Shown one piece after another: positions 34,970-45,452 of a stretch of 64,000 nucleotides of DNA. A model generated the notes under the pieces. That model had not been told where the DNA came from. It saw nothing but the letters and a program-made list of their open reading frames with translations, and searched no databases. The stretch's first letter is position 1. Every line of letters starts with the position of its first letter. Source of the stretch: Hyphomicrobiales bacterium (GTDB lineage: Bacteria; Pseudomonadota; Alphaproteobacteria; Rhizobiales; Rhizobiaceae); contig UCHD01000005.1 of the NCBI GenBank assembly GCA_900472175.1, forward strand, positions 248,001-312,000, read 5' to 3'. Made by a program: the position numbers and the translations under genes.

Positions 34970-36028
34970 ATGGAACTTGGTCTTTACACATTCGGCGACG
35001 TTCATCCCGGGGCACCACAGGGGCGCGGTAGAGAAGGCGAGGAGCGGGTGCGTCACTTGCTCGAGGAAATCGAGCTGGCCGATCAGGTCGGGCTCGATGT
35101 CTTCGGCTTGGGCGAACATCACCGGCCGGATTATGTCGCCTCTGCCCCGGCAATGATCCTGGCGGCCGCAGCTTCGCGCACGAAAAACATCAAGCTGACC
35201 AGCGCTGTCACGGTGCTGAGTTCGGACGATCCCGTCCGGGTGTTCCAGCAGTTTGCAACGCTCGACCTGATTTCCAATGGCCGCGCCGAGATCATGGCGG
35301 GGCGGGGATCGTTCATCGAATCCTTCCCGCTGTTCGGCTATGACCTCGACGATTACGATCAGCTGTTTTCGGAAAAGCTGGACCTTCTACTCGCTATCCG
35401 TGACGGCGAAGTCGTCACTTGGTCTGGCGAGAAGCGGGCACCGATCAATGGCCGCGGGGTCTATCCGCGTCCGGTGAACGATCCGCTGCCGGTCTGGATC
35501 GCCGTCGGCGGCACGCCGCAATCGGTGGCGCGGGCCGGAGCGCTTGGTCTGCCGGTGGCGCTGGCGATCATCGGCGGCGAGCCGGCGCGGTATGCGCCGT
35601 TGTTCGATCTCTACCGTGAGGCCGCGCGCCGGGCGGGACAGGACGCGTCGAAGCTGAAGACCAGTATCAATGTCCATGGTTTCATCGCCGATACCAATGA
35701 AAAGGCCGGCGACCAGTTTTACGGCCCGCAGGCCGAGGTGATGAACCGTATCGGCCGTGAGCGCGGCTGGGGGCCGACCAGCCGGGCGCATTTCAACCAG
35801 TCGATCGGTCCGGACGGCAATCTCTTTCTTGGCGATCCCGACACGGTAGCGGAAAAGATCATCCGGCACCAAAAAATCTTCAAGAATGACCGTTTCCTGT
35901 TGCAGATGGCGATCGGCCTGATGCCGCATGACCAGATCCTGCGCGGCATCGAACTCTACGGCACCAAAGTGGCACCGCTGGTGCGTGCTGCGCTGGCTGA
36001 GGAGAAGAAACAGGCGGAAACCGCCTGA
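34970..36028 (+). CDS. Luciferase-like (LLM class) flavin-dependent oxidoreductase
   Basis: A 352-residue bacterial-luciferase-fold protein, expected to use FMNH2 or F420-type flavin chemistry. Family marks: [38 protein letters not shown], the [28 protein letters not shown] segment, and the late [12 protein letters not shown]. It is preceded by a good AGGTAGGA ribosome site and followed 78 bp later by map. Substrate cannot be told; it may act on alkanes, sulfonates or aldehydes. Confidence 0.88.
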   Translation: MELGLYTFGDVHPGAPQGRGREGEERVRHLLEEIELADQVGLDVFGLGEHHRPDYVASAPAMILAAAASRTKNIKLTSAVTVLSSDDPVRVFQQFATLDLISNGRAEIMAGRGSFIESFPLFGYDLDDYDQLFSEKLDLLLAIRDGEVVTWSGEKRAPINGRGVYPRPVNDPLPVWIAVGGTPQSVARAGALGLPVALAIIGGEPARYAPLFDLYREAARRAGQDASKLKTSINVHGFIADTNEKAGDQFYGPQAEVMNRIGRERGWGPTSRAHFNQSIGPDGNLFLGDPDTVAEKIIRHQKIFKNDRFLLQMAIGLMPHDQILRGIELYGTKVAPLVRAALAEEKKQAETA

Positions 36029-36106
36029 CGGTAGTGATTTTCCCTTAGCCTGCGTCTGGATTGGCCGCTTTCGGCGGGTTACATAAACAGCCGAAAGCGA
36101 GAGACG

Positions 36107-36856
36107 ATGACACTCAACAATGACGAAGACCTGGAGCGGCTGAAGGAAATTGGCCGCATCTGCGCCAATACGATCCAGATCATGGCGGCAGCGCTTGAGC
36201 CGGGCATGACAACGGCGGAGCTGGATGCGATCGGCCGCAAATTCCTGGAGGAATCCGGCGCGCGCTCCGCTCCGGAACTAACCTATAATTTCCCGGGCGC
36301 CACCTGTATCAGCGTCAACGAGGAAGTTGCCCACGGCATTCCGGGCAGCCGCATTATCCAGGCTGGAGATCTCGTCAACATAGACGTTTCCGCCGAGAAA
36401 AACGGGTTATTTGCCGATACCGGCGCGTCCTTTGCCGTGCCGCCGGTCAAGCCGCAGGTCGAACGCCTTTGCCGTGACGGCAAGCGCGCCATGTGGGTGG
36501 GGCTGAACGAGGTGAAGGCCGGCAAGCCGCTTGCCGCGATCGGCAATGCTATCGGCGCCTTCGCCAAGAAGAACCGCTATTCGTTGATCACCAACCTGGC
36601 CAGCCACGGCGTCGGACGCTCGCTGCACGAGGAGCCGACCGAGATCGCCACCTGGCCGGATAAACACGAGAAACGGCGGATGACCGACGGCATGGTTTTC
36701 ACCGTCGAGCCGTTCCTGTCGCTCGGCGCACAATGGGCCGAAGGCGGCGACGACGAGTGGACGCTGTACAGCGAACCCCGGGCGCTGACCGTGCAGTACG
36801 AGCACACTGTGATCGTTACCCGCAACGGGCCGCTGGTTGTTACCCTGCCGGGCTGA
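36107..36856 (+). CDS. map: Type I methionine aminopeptidase
   Basis: A 249-residue enzyme that removes the start Met from new proteins. The metal ligands are all present: the two Asp in NIDVSAEKNGLFADTGASF, His in SHGVGRSLHEEPTE, Glu in FTVEPFLSLG, and Glu in VQYEHTVIVT; the substrate His is in EEVAHGIPGS. Rhizobia often carry more than one map; this sequence departs from the commonest version (ADTGASF instead of GDTS), so it may be the accessory copy. No clear operon partner. Confidence 0.92.
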   Translation: MTLNNDEDLERLKEIGRICANTIQIMAAALEPGMTTAELDAIGRKFLEESGARSAPELTYNFPGATCISVNEEVAHGIPGSRIIQAGDLVNIDVSAEKNGLFADTGASFAVPPVKPQVERLCRDGKRAMWVGLNEVKAGKPLAAIGNAIGAFAKKNRYSLITNLASHGVGRSLHEEPTEIATWPDKHEKRRMTDGMVFTVEPFLSLGAQWAEGGDDEWTLYSEPRALTVQYEHTVIVTRNGPLVVTLPG

Positions 36857-36940
36857 CGGCGCCGTTGCATTCCTACCGTTGAACGGCATCATCAGATTTT
36901 GTCGTTTGTCATCCTCATGCTGCGTTGCAATAGGTAGGGC

Positions 36941-38140
36941 ATGATCAAGCCCAATCTGCCGCCAAACCAGAAACTCGTCCCGACTGCCCTTGCCGGCGCC
37001 ATCGCCATGGCGGTCGCGATGGGGTTTGGGCGGTTTTCCTACACACCGATCCTGCCCGGCATGATGAGCGGCCTTGGTTTGAGCCCGGCCGATGCCGGGC
37101 TGATCGCGTCGGCCAATTTCATCGGCTATCTCGTCGGGGCGGTCGCTGCCGGTTACGGTTGGGCGGCCGGGCGTGAGCGGGCGGTCAGTCTGTCGGCGCT
37201 TGTGGCGACCACGGTTCTGTTGCTTGCCATGGGGCTCACGTCATCGATCGCCCTGTTTTCCGTCATCCGGTTTCTTGCCGGTGTCGCCAGCGCGTTTACG
37301 ATGATCTTCACCTCGGCGATCGTGCTCAGCCGGGGACTGGCCGCCGGTAACCCGCATGTGCAATCCATCCATTTCGGCGGTGTGGGCATCGGTATTGCGG
37401 TGTCCTCGCTGATGGTTTTTGTGTTGCCCTCTGGCGGCTTCGGGACTTTTTCCGGCTGGCAGGCAGCGTGGTTCGGTGGCGCTGCAATCGCTTGTCTCGG
37501 CACGGTCGCGGTGGCTTTCCTCCTGCCGACTGGCCCTGCTTCCGGTAAAAATACCGAGCGGGAAAGGCCGTTGGTCTGGACCCGGCCGCTGGTGGTCGTG
37601 ACGCTGACCTATGGCCTGTTCGGTTTTGGTTACATCATCACCGCAACCTTTCTGGTTGCGATGGCGCGGCAAGGGGCGAGCGATCATACGGTCGAGTTCC
37701 TCGCCTGGCTGATCACCGGCCTCAGTGCGGCCGTCTCGGTGTATCTGTGGCGCCGCGCTGTGCCGCGGTTGGGGATCACCGGTGTCTATCTGGTTGGCCT
37801 TGTTGTCGAAGCTATCGGTCTTATCCTCGTCGTCACCCTGCCATCGCCCTATGCGCCGCTCATCGGCGGCCTGATGCTCGGGCTGACCTTCATCATGGTG
37901 ACGGCCTATGGCCTGCAGATCGGTCGGGCGCTGGCGCCGGAGAGCCCGCGCAAGGCGCTTGCCTTCATGACGGCCGCTTTTGGCGTCGGCCAGATCATTG
38001 GACCTTTGGTGGCCGGTTGGCTGGCCGACGGCAATGGGAATTTCAATACGCCGACGCTGGTTGCGGCAGCCGTGGTCCTGTTCTGCGCTGGCCTGATCGC
38101 AATGGAATTCCGCCGGATCGTTGGTGCCATGACGGCCTGA
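36941..38140 (+). CDS. YbfB/YjiJ family MFS transporter
   Basis: A 399-residue inner-membrane carrier with about twelve membrane spans. The start LAGAIAMAVAMGFGRFSYTPILPGMM is the hallmark of this family, and APESPRKALAFMTAAFGVGQIIGPLVAGWLAD closes the second half. Substrate unknown. The ATG has a TAGGTAGGGC upstream. It is followed by sbmA, but with its own 120-bp gap. Confidence 0.9.
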   Translation: MIKPNLPPNQKLVPTALAGAIAMAVAMGFGRFSYTPILPGMMSGLGLSPADAGLIASANFIGYLVGAVAAGYGWAAGRERAVSLSALVATTVLLLAMGLTSSIALFSVIRFLAGVASAFTMIFTSAIVLSRGLAAGNPHVQSIHFGGVGIGIAVSSLMVFVLPSGGFGTFSGWQAAWFGGAAIACLGTVAVAFLLPTGPASGKNTERERPLVWTRPLVVVTLTYGLFGFGYIITATFLVAMARQGASDHTVEFLAWLITGLSAAVSVYLWRRAVPRLGITGVYLVGLVVEAIGLILVVTLPSPYAPLIGGLMLGLTFIMVTAYGLQIGRALAPESPRKALAFMTAAFGVGQIIGPLVAGWLADGNGNFNTPTLVAAAVVLFCAGLIAMEFRRIVGAMTA

Positions 38141-38259
38141 ACGGTCTCGCGATTAAATAACGGTAACATTAGCTTGATGTGATTGGCAGGTGAGGGCTTT
38201 TGCCCTAGGTTCGCGACATCGAAGCAGGGTGTTTGCGCCCTCAAAACGCGAGTGCCGCC

Positions 38260-39528
38260 TTGTTCCATTCCTTCTTTCCCCGCCCGAAACCATTTTTTAT
38301 CTCGGCTTTCTTGTGGGCCATCCTCGTCATCGGATCCTGGTATGCGGGCGGGGGGGCACTCGGCCCCACGCTGGGTTTTACCGCTCGTGATCCCAATGCC
38401 GGGGTGGACGTTTCGCTTTTCTGGTCCGGGGCGTTTCTGTGGTTTTACATTTATTACGCTCTGGCGACCGCGGTTTTTGCTGCCTTCTGGTTTTGGTACG
38501 CTCCCCACCGCTGGCAATACTGGTCGGTGCTAGGAAGCTCCTTGATTGTTTTCGTCACGTACTTTTCGGTGCAGGTCAGTGTCGCCTTCAATGCGTGGTA
38601 CGGTCCCTACTACGACCTCCTTCAACAGGCTATGGCAAGGACCGCGCCGGTAACGGTGGAGCAACTCTATACCGGTCTTCTCGGAATCACGGGTATTGCT
38701 TTCGTATCGATAACGATCAGCGTGCTGAACCTGTTTTTCGTGAGCCACTACATTTTTCGCTGGCGCACTGCGATGAACGAATTCTACATGGCAAACTGGT
38801 CCAAGCTTCGCCACATCGAAGGTGCTTCGCAGCGTGTGCAGGAAGATACGATGCGTTTTTCCGGTACGGTCGAGGGCCTTGGCGTCGGTTTGGTCAGGGC
38901 GATCATGACACTGATTGCCTTCATGCCGGTGCTCTTCACCTTTTCAGACAAAATCAACGAGCTGCCGATCATTGGACAGGTTCCGCATGCGCTGGTATGG
39001 GCAGCGATCCTGTGGGCATTATTCGGGACGTTTTTCCTCGCCGTTGTCGGGATCAAGCTACCTGGCCTGGAATTCCGCAACCAGCGCGTCGAAGCAGCTT
39101 ACCGTAAGGAACTCGTTTACGGTGAAGACCATGAGGATAGAGCCCAGCCGGCGACGATGGCGGAACTCTTCGCCAACGTTCGGAAAAACTACTTCCGGCT
39201 CTATTTCCACTATCTCTATTTCAACATTGCCCGCTTTTTCTATCTCCGCGCGGATGACCTCTACAGCCTGCTGGTGCTGATCCCATCGGTCGCCGCCGGG
39301 AAGGTAACGCTGGGCGTCTTCACGCAGGTGAGCAATGTTTTTGATCAGGTTCGGTCATCATTCCAGTATCTAATCAATTCCTGGACGACAATTGTCGAGC
39401 TGATGTCCATCTACAAGCGTCTGAAGGCTTTTGAGGCCACGATCTACGACGAGCCACTGCCCTCGATCGACCAGCGCTATCTTGCTCGCGAAGAAACGGA
39501 CGGCGAACTGGCAGCCAACCGCCCTTGA
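38260..39528 (+). CDS. sbmA: SbmA/BacA-like peptide antibiotic transporter
   Basis: A 422-residue inner-membrane importer of peptides such as microcins, bleomycin and, in symbiotic rhizobia, plant NCR peptides. I chose TTG 38260 because it starts [16 protein letters not shown], the exact register of SbmA/BacA N-termini; the frame also has an earlier TTG at 38233. Several membrane spans are followed by the family segments [32 protein letters not shown], and [22 protein letters not shown]. There is no ATPase domain, so it is not the BclA type. It works as a proton-driven homodimer in the known members. Confidence 0.93.
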   Translation: MFHSFFPRPKPFFISAFLWAILVIGSWYAGGGALGPTLGFTARDPNAGVDVSLFWSGAFLWFYIYYALATAVFAAFWFWYAPHRWQYWSVLGSSLIVFVTYFSVQVSVAFNAWYGPYYDLLQQAMARTAPVTVEQLYTGLLGITGIAFVSITISVLNLFFVSHYIFRWRTAMNEFYMANWSKLRHIEGASQRVQEDTMRFSGTVEGLGVGLVRAIMTLIAFMPVLFTFSDKINELPIIGQVPHALVWAAILWALFGTFFLAVVGIKLPGLEFRNQRVEAAYRKELVYGEDHEDRAQPATMAELFANVRKNYFRLYFHYLYFNIARFFYLRADDLYSLLVLIPSVAAGKVTLGVFTQVSNVFDQVRSSFQYLINSWTTIVELMSIYKRLKAFEATIYDEPLPSIDQRYLAREETDGELAANRP

Positions 39529-39552
39529 GTCTTACCGGGCTTACGACAATAC

Positions 39553-40560
39553 TCAAAAGGCGGAGCGATCCGCCTTTTTCTGTTTGGCGATGATCGGCAG
39601 TGCCTGCGCATAACTGACACAGGCGACGTCCGGCTTGCCGCAGGTTTCTGTAAGAAATCGATCAAGCGCGCGCCAATAGGCGCCGCCGTTCATTTCGACG
39701 AAGTGGAAGCCCAACTGCAGCGGGATGCGATTGCCGTCATATTCTTTCTGGAACGCCTTGCGGTAGGCATCGAGCGTGCGTTCTTCGAAGACGGCGCTGT
39801 CCTTCTTGTTTTCGATGCCCATCGAGTGGCGAACGAACAGATTGTAGTCCATGCCGATCACCCGGCGCTGCTGCGGGCCTTCGGGGATCAGCGGCAGGCC
39901 GAAGCGTGGCAATCCATCCGCATCCGACGGCCAGCCCGGTCCCTTGGTGACGAGGCTGGCATCATAGGTAAAGCCATCCTGTTTCAGGGCGGGGAGCAGG
40001 CCATCGCTGAGTGACAGATAGGGTGCGCGAAAACCCTTGATGCCATGGGTTGCGAAGTCCGCCCAGCCCTTCGGCTCCTCGCCGGGAATGCCGGCCGCCT
40101 TCCAGGCGTCGGCCAGTGCCGTATTGAACGCAGAGAATTCCTGTTTCCAGTCCGCAGTACTCCAGCCTTTGCCGTCGAAATGGCCACACGCATGACTGCC
40201 GATATCATGGCCCGCCTCGTGGGCTGCCCAGATATGGCGGACGCGGGACTGGATTTCTTCGCGGCTCTGGGCAAAGCCGACATTGGAGCGTGCGGCCTTG
40301 TGGCCCGGCGCCTGATAGCTCTTGCCGCCTTCGGCTCGGGTCATCAGAAAGGTGCAGGAGAGAAAATACGTGAACTGCGCGCCGGTGCGCTTGCCCATAT
40401 CCAGGCTTTTTTCCCACAGTTTGTTATCGTGCGCGCCATCGAACGAGACGATGACGAGCTGCTTGCGTTCCGCCGATGCCGGAGGCTCGACGGCGTGGGC
40501 AACGGCGGGGGCGAGTGCCATTGCGAAAGCAAGACAGGGGGCAGCGGAAAATCTGGGCAT
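39553..40560 (-). CDS. Secreted polysaccharide deacetylase-like protein
   Basis: A 335-residue protein with a signal peptide of about 23 residues (MPRFSAAPCLAFAMALAPAVAHA). The fold is the NodB-type barrel: VIVSFDGAHD holds the first Asp, and GHDIGSHACGHFDGKGW the two metal-binding His; GFRAPYLSL is the third motif. It probably removes acetyl groups from a cell-wall or capsule sugar in the periplasm, but a non-sugar amide is possible. The start at 40560 is chosen for the signal peptide; the open frame begins at 40641. Confidence 0.85.
   Translation of the reverse strand: MPRFSAAPCLAFAMALAPAVAHAVEPPASAERKQLVIVSFDGAHDNKLWEKSLDMGKRTGAQFTYFLSCTFLMTRAEGGKSYQAPGHKAARSNVGFAQSREEIQSRVRHIWAAHEAGHDIGSHACGHFDGKGWSTADWKQEFSAFNTALADAWKAAGIPGEEPKGWADFATHGIKGFRAPYLSLSDGLLPALKQDGFTYDASLVTKGPGWPSDADGLPRFGLPLIPEGPQQRRVIGMDYNLFVRHSMGIENKKDSAVFEERTLDAYRKAFQKEYDGNRIPLQLGFHFVEMNGGAYWRALDRFLTETCGKPDVACVSYAQALPIIAKQKKADRSAF
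39555..39579 (+). terminator. Intrinsic terminator of sbmA, inside the end of the convergent gene
   Basis: Stem AAAAGGCGGA / TCCGCCTTTT with a GCGA loop and a final T run. It stops plus-strand transcription 27 bp after sbmA, yet its bases also encode the last residues and follow the stop codon frame of the minus-strand deacetylase gene (stop at 39553). Confidence 0.88.
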
Positions 40561-40696
40561 GCGGAAACCTTGGACGGCAAATGCGGGATTGCGTTCCCTG
40601 AGCCAAGAATGCGGCAATCCTTTGATCGGACTGGAAAACAAGCCACATTACCGCTATGCGATAGTTCTGATTTCATAACAGTTGCGGGTATCCTTC

Positions 40697-41284
40697 ATGG
40701 CCATTCTCATTCTCGGTATCGTCATCTTCCTTGGCATCCATCTGGTGAAGAGCTTTGCGCCCGGTCTACGCGCTGCGGTCGTCGAGCAGGGCGGTACCGG
40801 GCTTTGGCATGCCATTCATGGTTTCTGTGCTCTTCTCGGCCTCTGTCTGATCGCCTACGGTTTCGATCTGTCGCGGGCGACCACCGGCATGCTCTATACG
40901 CCGCCGAAGTTTCTCACCCATATCGCCCTGACGCTGATGCTGATCTCCTTCGTCTGTCTGGCGGCGGCATTCCTGCCTGCCGGAAAGATCAAGGCTGCGA
41001 CCAAACATCCGGCCATTCTCGCCATCAAGATCTGGGCGCTGGCGCATCTGATGGCCAATGGCGAGGTCAATTCGGTGCTGCTGTTTGGCGCGTTTCTGAT
41101 CTGGGGCGTGATCTTGCGCATCTCGATGAAGCGCCGCTGGCGCGCAGGCGAGATCACGCATCCGGTGTTCGTCTCATACAAATACGATGTCATCGCCCTG
41201 GTTCTCGCCCTTGCCGTCTATCTCCTGTTTATCTGGAAGTTGCACGAAGTGCTGATCGGCGTTGCGCCGATTGTGATGGGTTAA
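40697..41284 (+). CDS. NnrU family membrane protein
   Basis: A 195-residue integral membrane protein with five to six spans. It starts MAILILGIVIFLGIHLVKSFAPGLR and contains GLWHAIHGFCALLGLCLIAYGF and HPAILAIKIWALAHLMANGEVNSVLLFGAFLIW, the family's conserved His/Asn helices that probably bind haem or a related group. NnrU is linked to denitrification in some rhizobia, and homologues of the plant 15-cis-zeta-carotene isomerase Z-ISO share the fold. No denitrification genes lie next to it. Start at 40697 with weak ribosome site. Confidence 0.85.
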   Translation: MAILILGIVIFLGIHLVKSFAPGLRAAVVEQGGTGLWHAIHGFCALLGLCLIAYGFDLSRATTGMLYTPPKFLTHIALTLMLISFVCLAAAFLPAGKIKAATKHPAILAIKIWALAHLMANGEVNSVLLFGAFLIWGVILRISMKRRWRAGEITHPVFVSYKYDVIALVLALAVYLLFIWKLHEVLIGVAPIVMG

Positions 41285-41401
41285 ACTCTGCTAATCGGGG
41301 CTAAATCGCGCTGCCCCCTTACAACGGCCTCAAAATACGGTAGAAGCGCGGAAATCTTTACATCATCTTTGCAGGGAAGGCCGGGAAACCGGAACTTAGG
41401 A

Positions 41402-42073
41402 ATGGCGAACCAGGACGAAAGCTTTATCCGCGAAGTCAACGAAGAATTGCGCTCTGAACAGGTGAAAGCCGTCTGGACGCGGTTTGGCAGCGTCATCATC
41501 GGGATCGCAATTCTTATCGTTGTCGGCACGATCGGCAAGGTCGGCTACGAGTATTGGCACGAGACCTCTGCTTCCGCGTCTGGCGACGAATTCCTGGCGG
41601 CCTTGACGCTGTCGCGCGAAAACAAGACCGACGAAGCGCTGACCGCTCTCGCCACGCTTGAGAAGGATGGCTACGGCGCCTATCCGGTTCTTGCAAAGAT
41701 GCGGGCAGCAACTCTGCAGGCGCAGAAGGGCGATACGGCAGGCGCCGTCAAGGTCTTCTCCGACATCTCCAAGGATGCGGCGCTGCCACAGCCGATGCGC
41801 GATGCCGCCCGCATGCGCGCCGCTTACCTGCTGGTCGATACCGGAACCTATGAGCAGGTTTCGGCCGAGGCCGAGCAGCTTGCTGTGCCTGCCAACGGCA
41901 TGCGCCATTCGGCCCGCGAGGCTCTCGGTCTTGCCGCCTACAAGGCCGGTGACATGGCCAAGGCCAAGACCTGGTTCCAGCAGATCGTTGATGATGCCGA
42001 GACACCGCGCAATCTGGCAAACCGCGCCCAGATGCTGCTCGATCTGATTATCGCCAGCGGAAAGGCCGCCTGA
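41402..42073 (+). CDS. Single-span membrane protein with TPR-like periplasmic domain (TPR_21)
   Basis: A 223-residue protein. Residues about 30-50 are one hydrophobic helix (FGSVIIGIAILIVVGTIGKVGYEYW), followed by helical repeats such as KTDEALTALATLEKDGYGAYPVLAKM and GDTAGAVKVFSDISKD. This matches the YfgM-type TPR_21 family that works near the Sec translocon or outer-membrane assembly. It sits 67 bp before der, an arrangement seen widely (yfgM-bamB-der in enterobacteria; bamB is missing here). Confidence 0.88.
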   Translation: MANQDESFIREVNEELRSEQVKAVWTRFGSVIIGIAILIVVGTIGKVGYEYWHETSASASGDEFLAALTLSRENKTDEALTALATLEKDGYGAYPVLAKMRAATLQAQKGDTAGAVKVFSDISKDAALPQPMRDAARMRAAYLLVDTGTYEQVSAEAEQLAVPANGMRHSAREALGLAAYKAGDMAKAKTWFQQIVDDAETPRNLANRAQMLLDLIIASGKAA

Positions 42074-42140
42074 ACGGGCGCCCAAGAAAACAACATTGGA
42101 GCGTGACCGGTTGCGGATGCTCTGAAGACAGGATTATTCG

Positions 42141-43559
42141 ATGAACTTCACCGTCGCCATCGTTGGGCGCCCCAATGTCGGAAAGTCGACGCTTTTCAAC
42201 CGTCTGGTTGGCAAGAAGCTGGCGCTAGTCGACGATACGCCGGGCGTCACCCGCGACCGCCGTCCGGGCGATGCCAAGCTCGTCGATCTGCGCTTCACCA
42301 TTATCGACACCGCTGGTCTCGAGCAATCGGGACCGGAGACCTTGCAGGGCCGCATGTGGCTGCAGACGGAAGCGGCCATCGAAGAGGCCGATCTGACGTT
42401 GTTCGTTGTTGACGCCAAGTATGGCCTTACACCGGCCGACGAGACGCTCGGCAAGATGCTGCGCCGCCGCGGCAAGCCCGTGGTGCTGGTTGCCAACAAG
42501 TCGGAAGCCAAGGGCTCCGACGGCGGCTATTACGATGCTTTTACGCTCGGCCTCGGTGAGCCTGTTGCCATCTCGGCTGAACATGGCCAGGGCATGATCG
42601 ACCTGCGCGACGCCATCGTCGCGGCACTCGGCGAGGATCGCGCCTTTCCGCCTGAGATCGACGAGCCGGAGACCAATGTCGACCTGCGCGGCGACGAAGA
42701 CCTTGACGACGAAGACTTCGAGCCGGAATATGATGAAACCAAGCCGCTGCGCGTGGCGATCATTGGCCGTCCGAATGCCGGAAAATCGACGCTGATCAAC
42801 CGTTTTCTCGGCGAAGACCGCCTTCTGACAGGCCCGGAAGCCGGTATCACCCGCGATAGCATTTCCGTCGAATGGGACTGGCGCGGCCGCACTATCAAGA
42901 TGTTCGACACCGCCGGCATGCGCAAGAAGGCGCGGGTGCAGGAGAAGCTGGAAAAGCTCTCTGTCGCCGACAGCCTGCGCTCCATCCGCTTTGCCGAATC
43001 GGTCGTGATCGTTTTTGACGCGACCATTCCGTTTGAAAAGCAGGACCTGCAGCTGGTCGACCTCGTCGCCCGCGAAGGCCGCGCCGCGATCCTCGCCTTC
43101 AACAAGTGGGATCTGGTCGAGGACACCCAGGCACTGCTGGCCGATCTGCGCGAAAAGACTGAGCGTCTCCTGCCGCAGGTGCGCGGCATCCGCGCCGTGC
43201 CGATCTCCGGCCAGACCGGTTACGGTCTCGACAAGCTGATGCAGTCGATCATCGATACCGACAAGGTCTGGAATCGCCGCATTTCGACTGCCCGGCTCAA
43301 CAAGTGGCTGGAATCGCAGCAGATCCAGCATCCGCCGCCGGCCGTTTCGGGCCGGCGCCTGAAGCTGAAATACATGACCCAGGTCAAGGCCCGCCCGCCG
43401 GGCTTCATGATCTCCTGCACACGGCCGGATGCCGTGCCGGAAAGCTACATCCGCTATCTGACCAACGGACTGCGCGCCGATTTCGAGATGCCGGGCGTGC
43501 CAATCCGCATCCATTTGCGGGCATCGGAAAATCCGTTTGAGAACAGGAAGAAGCGGTAG
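42141..43559 (+). CDS. der: Ribosome-assembly GTPase Der (EngA)
   Basis: A 472-residue essential GTPase with two G domains. The first has GRPNVGKST (residues 8-16) and [10 protein letters not shown]; the second [20 protein letters not shown] and [19 protein letters not shown], then [11 protein letters not shown]-like domain closes the protein. It helps mature the 50S subunit. It follows the TPR_21 gene and probably shares a transcript. Confidence 0.97.
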   Translation: MNFTVAIVGRPNVGKSTLFNRLVGKKLALVDDTPGVTRDRRPGDAKLVDLRFTIIDTAGLEQSGPETLQGRMWLQTEAAIEEADLTLFVVDAKYGLTPADETLGKMLRRRGKPVVLVANKSEAKGSDGGYYDAFTLGLGEPVAISAEHGQGMIDLRDAIVAALGEDRAFPPEIDEPETNVDLRGDEDLDDEDFEPEYDETKPLRVAIIGRPNAGKSTLINRFLGEDRLLTGPEAGITRDSISVEWDWRGRTIKMFDTAGMRKKARVQEKLEKLSVADSLRSIRFAESVVIVFDATIPFEKQDLQLVDLVAREGRAAILAFNKWDLVEDTQALLADLREKTERLLPQVRGIRAVPISGQTGYGLDKLMQSIIDTDKVWNRRISTARLNKWLESQQIQHPPPAVSGRRLKLKYMTQVKARPPGFMISCTRPDAVPESYIRYLTNGLRADFEMPGVPIRIHLRASENPFENRKKR

Positions 43560-43580
43560 CTGCCGGAATTGGCCGACGCC

Positions 43581-43970
43581 TCACCAGGTGATGAAGGTGG
43601 GACTGTAAGCTGCGATCTTGCTATCGCGCGTGACAAGGATCAGCGGTTCGGTGATCGCCTGCACGATCAGCAGGCGATCGAATGGATCGGCATGCGGCGT
43701 AACGACCTCTTCGGTCGCTGCCGCGTGTTCAGCTGTGATATCCAGAATGCGGCTTCCGGCGTTGGTGAAGTGACGAATGGCTTCGTACCCGTTGAACGGT
43801 ATCGCCCTGTCTCTGCCAACCATGAATTTAATTGAAATTTCCCAAATGCTGGCGGCTGAAATGTACGTCTGATTGTCGGGATCTTTGAGTATCGCAGCAA
43901 TTCTTGGCGCCAACATCTCTGGAGAAGAGATCGCCCATATCGCCACATGCGTGTCGAGAAGAAGGTTCAT
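43581..43970 (-). CDS. vapC: PIN-domain toxin VapC
   Basis: A 129-residue PIN-domain ribonuclease. The acidic residues are in LLLDTHVAIW (Asp6), ISAASIWEISIK (Glu), and HADPFDRLLIVQA (Asp pair), the standard VapC layout. The start overlaps the antitoxin stop by 4 bp, giving coupled translation of antitoxin then toxin. It likely cuts RNA when the antitoxin is lost; target unknown. Confidence 0.92.
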   Translation of the reverse strand: MNLLLDTHVAIWAISSPEMLAPRIAAILKDPDNQTYISAASIWEISIKFMVGRDRAIPFNGYEAIRHFTNAGSRILDITAEHAAATEEVVTPHADPFDRLLIVQAITEPLILVTRDSKIAAYSPTFITW

Positions 43971-44221
43971 TCTTTCTTCAAGCCGAAGAGCTTGGCCACC
44001 TCTTCGTCCAGCGCATTGAAATCTTCGAGGGACATTGGTGGAAATTGTCCTTCAAGAAGGCCGAGCCGCATTCCCTTCTTTTCGCCTTGGACCAGCGGAA
44101 CCAGTCTCGCTGCCGGTTTGCCGTCGCGCGCAATGATGATTTCGTCTTCGGCGCCGCTTTCAACGGCGCTGACAAGTTGGGAAAGGCGCGTCTTGGCTTC
44201 CAGCATGTTGACGATCGTCAT
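43967..44221 (-). CDS. Phd/YefM family antitoxin
   Basis: An 84-residue antitoxin. The N-terminus MTIVNMLEAKTRLSQLVSAVESG and IIIARDGKPAARLVPL form the Phd/YefM DNA-binding domain; the rest wraps the toxin. It is upstream of, and overlaps, vapC. Such proteins repress their own promoter, presumably in 44222-44286. Confidence 0.9.
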   Translation of the reverse strand: MTIVNMLEAKTRLSQLVSAVESGAEDEIIIARDGKPAARLVPLVQGEKKGMRLGLLEGQFPPMSLEDFNALDEEVAKLFGLKKE

Positions 44222-44286
44222 CGCATCTCCCCTTGGCTAAGGTTGACCAAAGGTAATGCCGGAAGCCCGGAATTGCAATGATTGGC

Positions 44287-45207
44287 CTACAGGCTCGCTT
44301 CGAACTTGTCTCTGGAAACAAGGGCTCCGTGATGCTGAATGACCGTCGCTGCCGCTTCTGCCGCAAACCGCGCCGCAGCCGTGGCGTCGCCATCGACGGC
44401 ATAGCGGGCAAGGAAAGCGCCGTTGAAACTGTCGCCAGCGCTGGTCGTGTCGACGATCTTTTCGACATTGGCTGAGGGGACGAACTGGAGCGGCGTATCG
44501 CCAAAACTCAGCGTCACGCCCTTTGGTCCATCCTTCACCACGACATTATCGACGCCAAGGCCGCGATAGCGGGCGATGGTTGCCGCAATGTCGGCATCGC
44601 CGAAATGCGCCTGTTCGTCATCAAAGCTTGGCATGACGAGGCTGGAGGCGCGGGCACCGGCCGAGACCGTTTCGCGCATATAGGCCTTGTCGTCCCACAG
44701 GCGTGGCCGGATGTTGGGATCGAACACGACGTGTTTGCCCGCGGCCTTGGCGCGACGCAGTTCGGACAGCAGCGTCTCGACGGCCGAGGGGGCCAGAATG
44801 GCGAGCGTGATACCGGAAAAGACGATGATGTCGGAGGCTTCGATTGCGGTGCGCAGATGGCTGGCGTCGTCGGCCAAGGTCTTGGCGGCGGAGACCGAGC
44901 GCCAGTAAGAAAAGCTTCGTTCGCCATCCGTTAGGTGGATCATGTAAAGCCCGGGAGAACGGCCTTCAACGCGGCGGATGGTGCTTGTGCCGACCCCGGT
45001 CTTTCCGATGAAGGCCAGCATCTCATCGGAAACCGTATCGGTGCCGACCGCAGTCAGGTAGTCAACCGACCAGTCGCGCGGAAGAAACAGCCGGGCATAA
45101 TAGGCAGTGTTGAACGTATCGCCGGCATAGCCCTTGCGCAGCAGATCACCCTCTGCCTGCATCAGTTCCACCATGCATTCGCCGATCGAAAGCAGCCTGC
45201 CCGCCAT
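44287..45207 (-). CDS. kdgK: 2-dehydro-3-deoxygluconokinase (PfkB family)
   Basis: A 306-residue sugar kinase that phosphorylates KDG, the end of pectin and galacturonate breakdown. It starts LLSIGECMVELMQ, has the substrate segment GYAGDTFNTAYYARLFL and ERSFSYWRSVSAAKTLADD, typical of KdgK, and the PfkB end DTTSAGDSFNGAFLA with the catalytic Asp. The ATG at 45207 has a GGGGAGAA ribosome site. It is divergent from an alpha-glucosidase gene. Confidence 0.9.
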   Translation of the reverse strand: MAGRLLSIGECMVELMQAEGDLLRKGYAGDTFNTAYYARLFLPRDWSVDYLTAVGTDTVSDEMLAFIGKTGVGTSTIRRVEGRSPGLYMIHLTDGERSFSYWRSVSAAKTLADDASHLRTAIEASDIIVFSGITLAILAPSAVETLLSELRRAKAAGKHVVFDPNIRPRLWDDKAYMRETVSAGARASSLVMPSFDDEQAHFGDADIAATIARYRGLGVDNVVVKDGPKGVTLSFGDTPLQFVPSANVEKIVDTTSAGDSFNGAFLARYAVDGDATAAARFAAEAAATVIQHHGALVSRDKFEASL

Positions 45208-45452
45208 GAAATTCTCCCCGTTCTTCATGCTTTGCAACGGCGGAGATACGTCTTACCGGCGGGGAAGGCAAGCGGTTGACGCTGTTTACCGGCTTATCTG
45301 CTCGCTGGCAAAGCTGGACTGAAATCATGTCCTTGTATCGTCATTTTGCGCCTGTGCCGGTCAATCGCTGCAAACGGCATGCAAGGCGGTTTACTCGCTC
45401 TTGCGGCAACGATACATCTTTCAGCATATCCCTGTGATCGCGGAGCTTTTTG

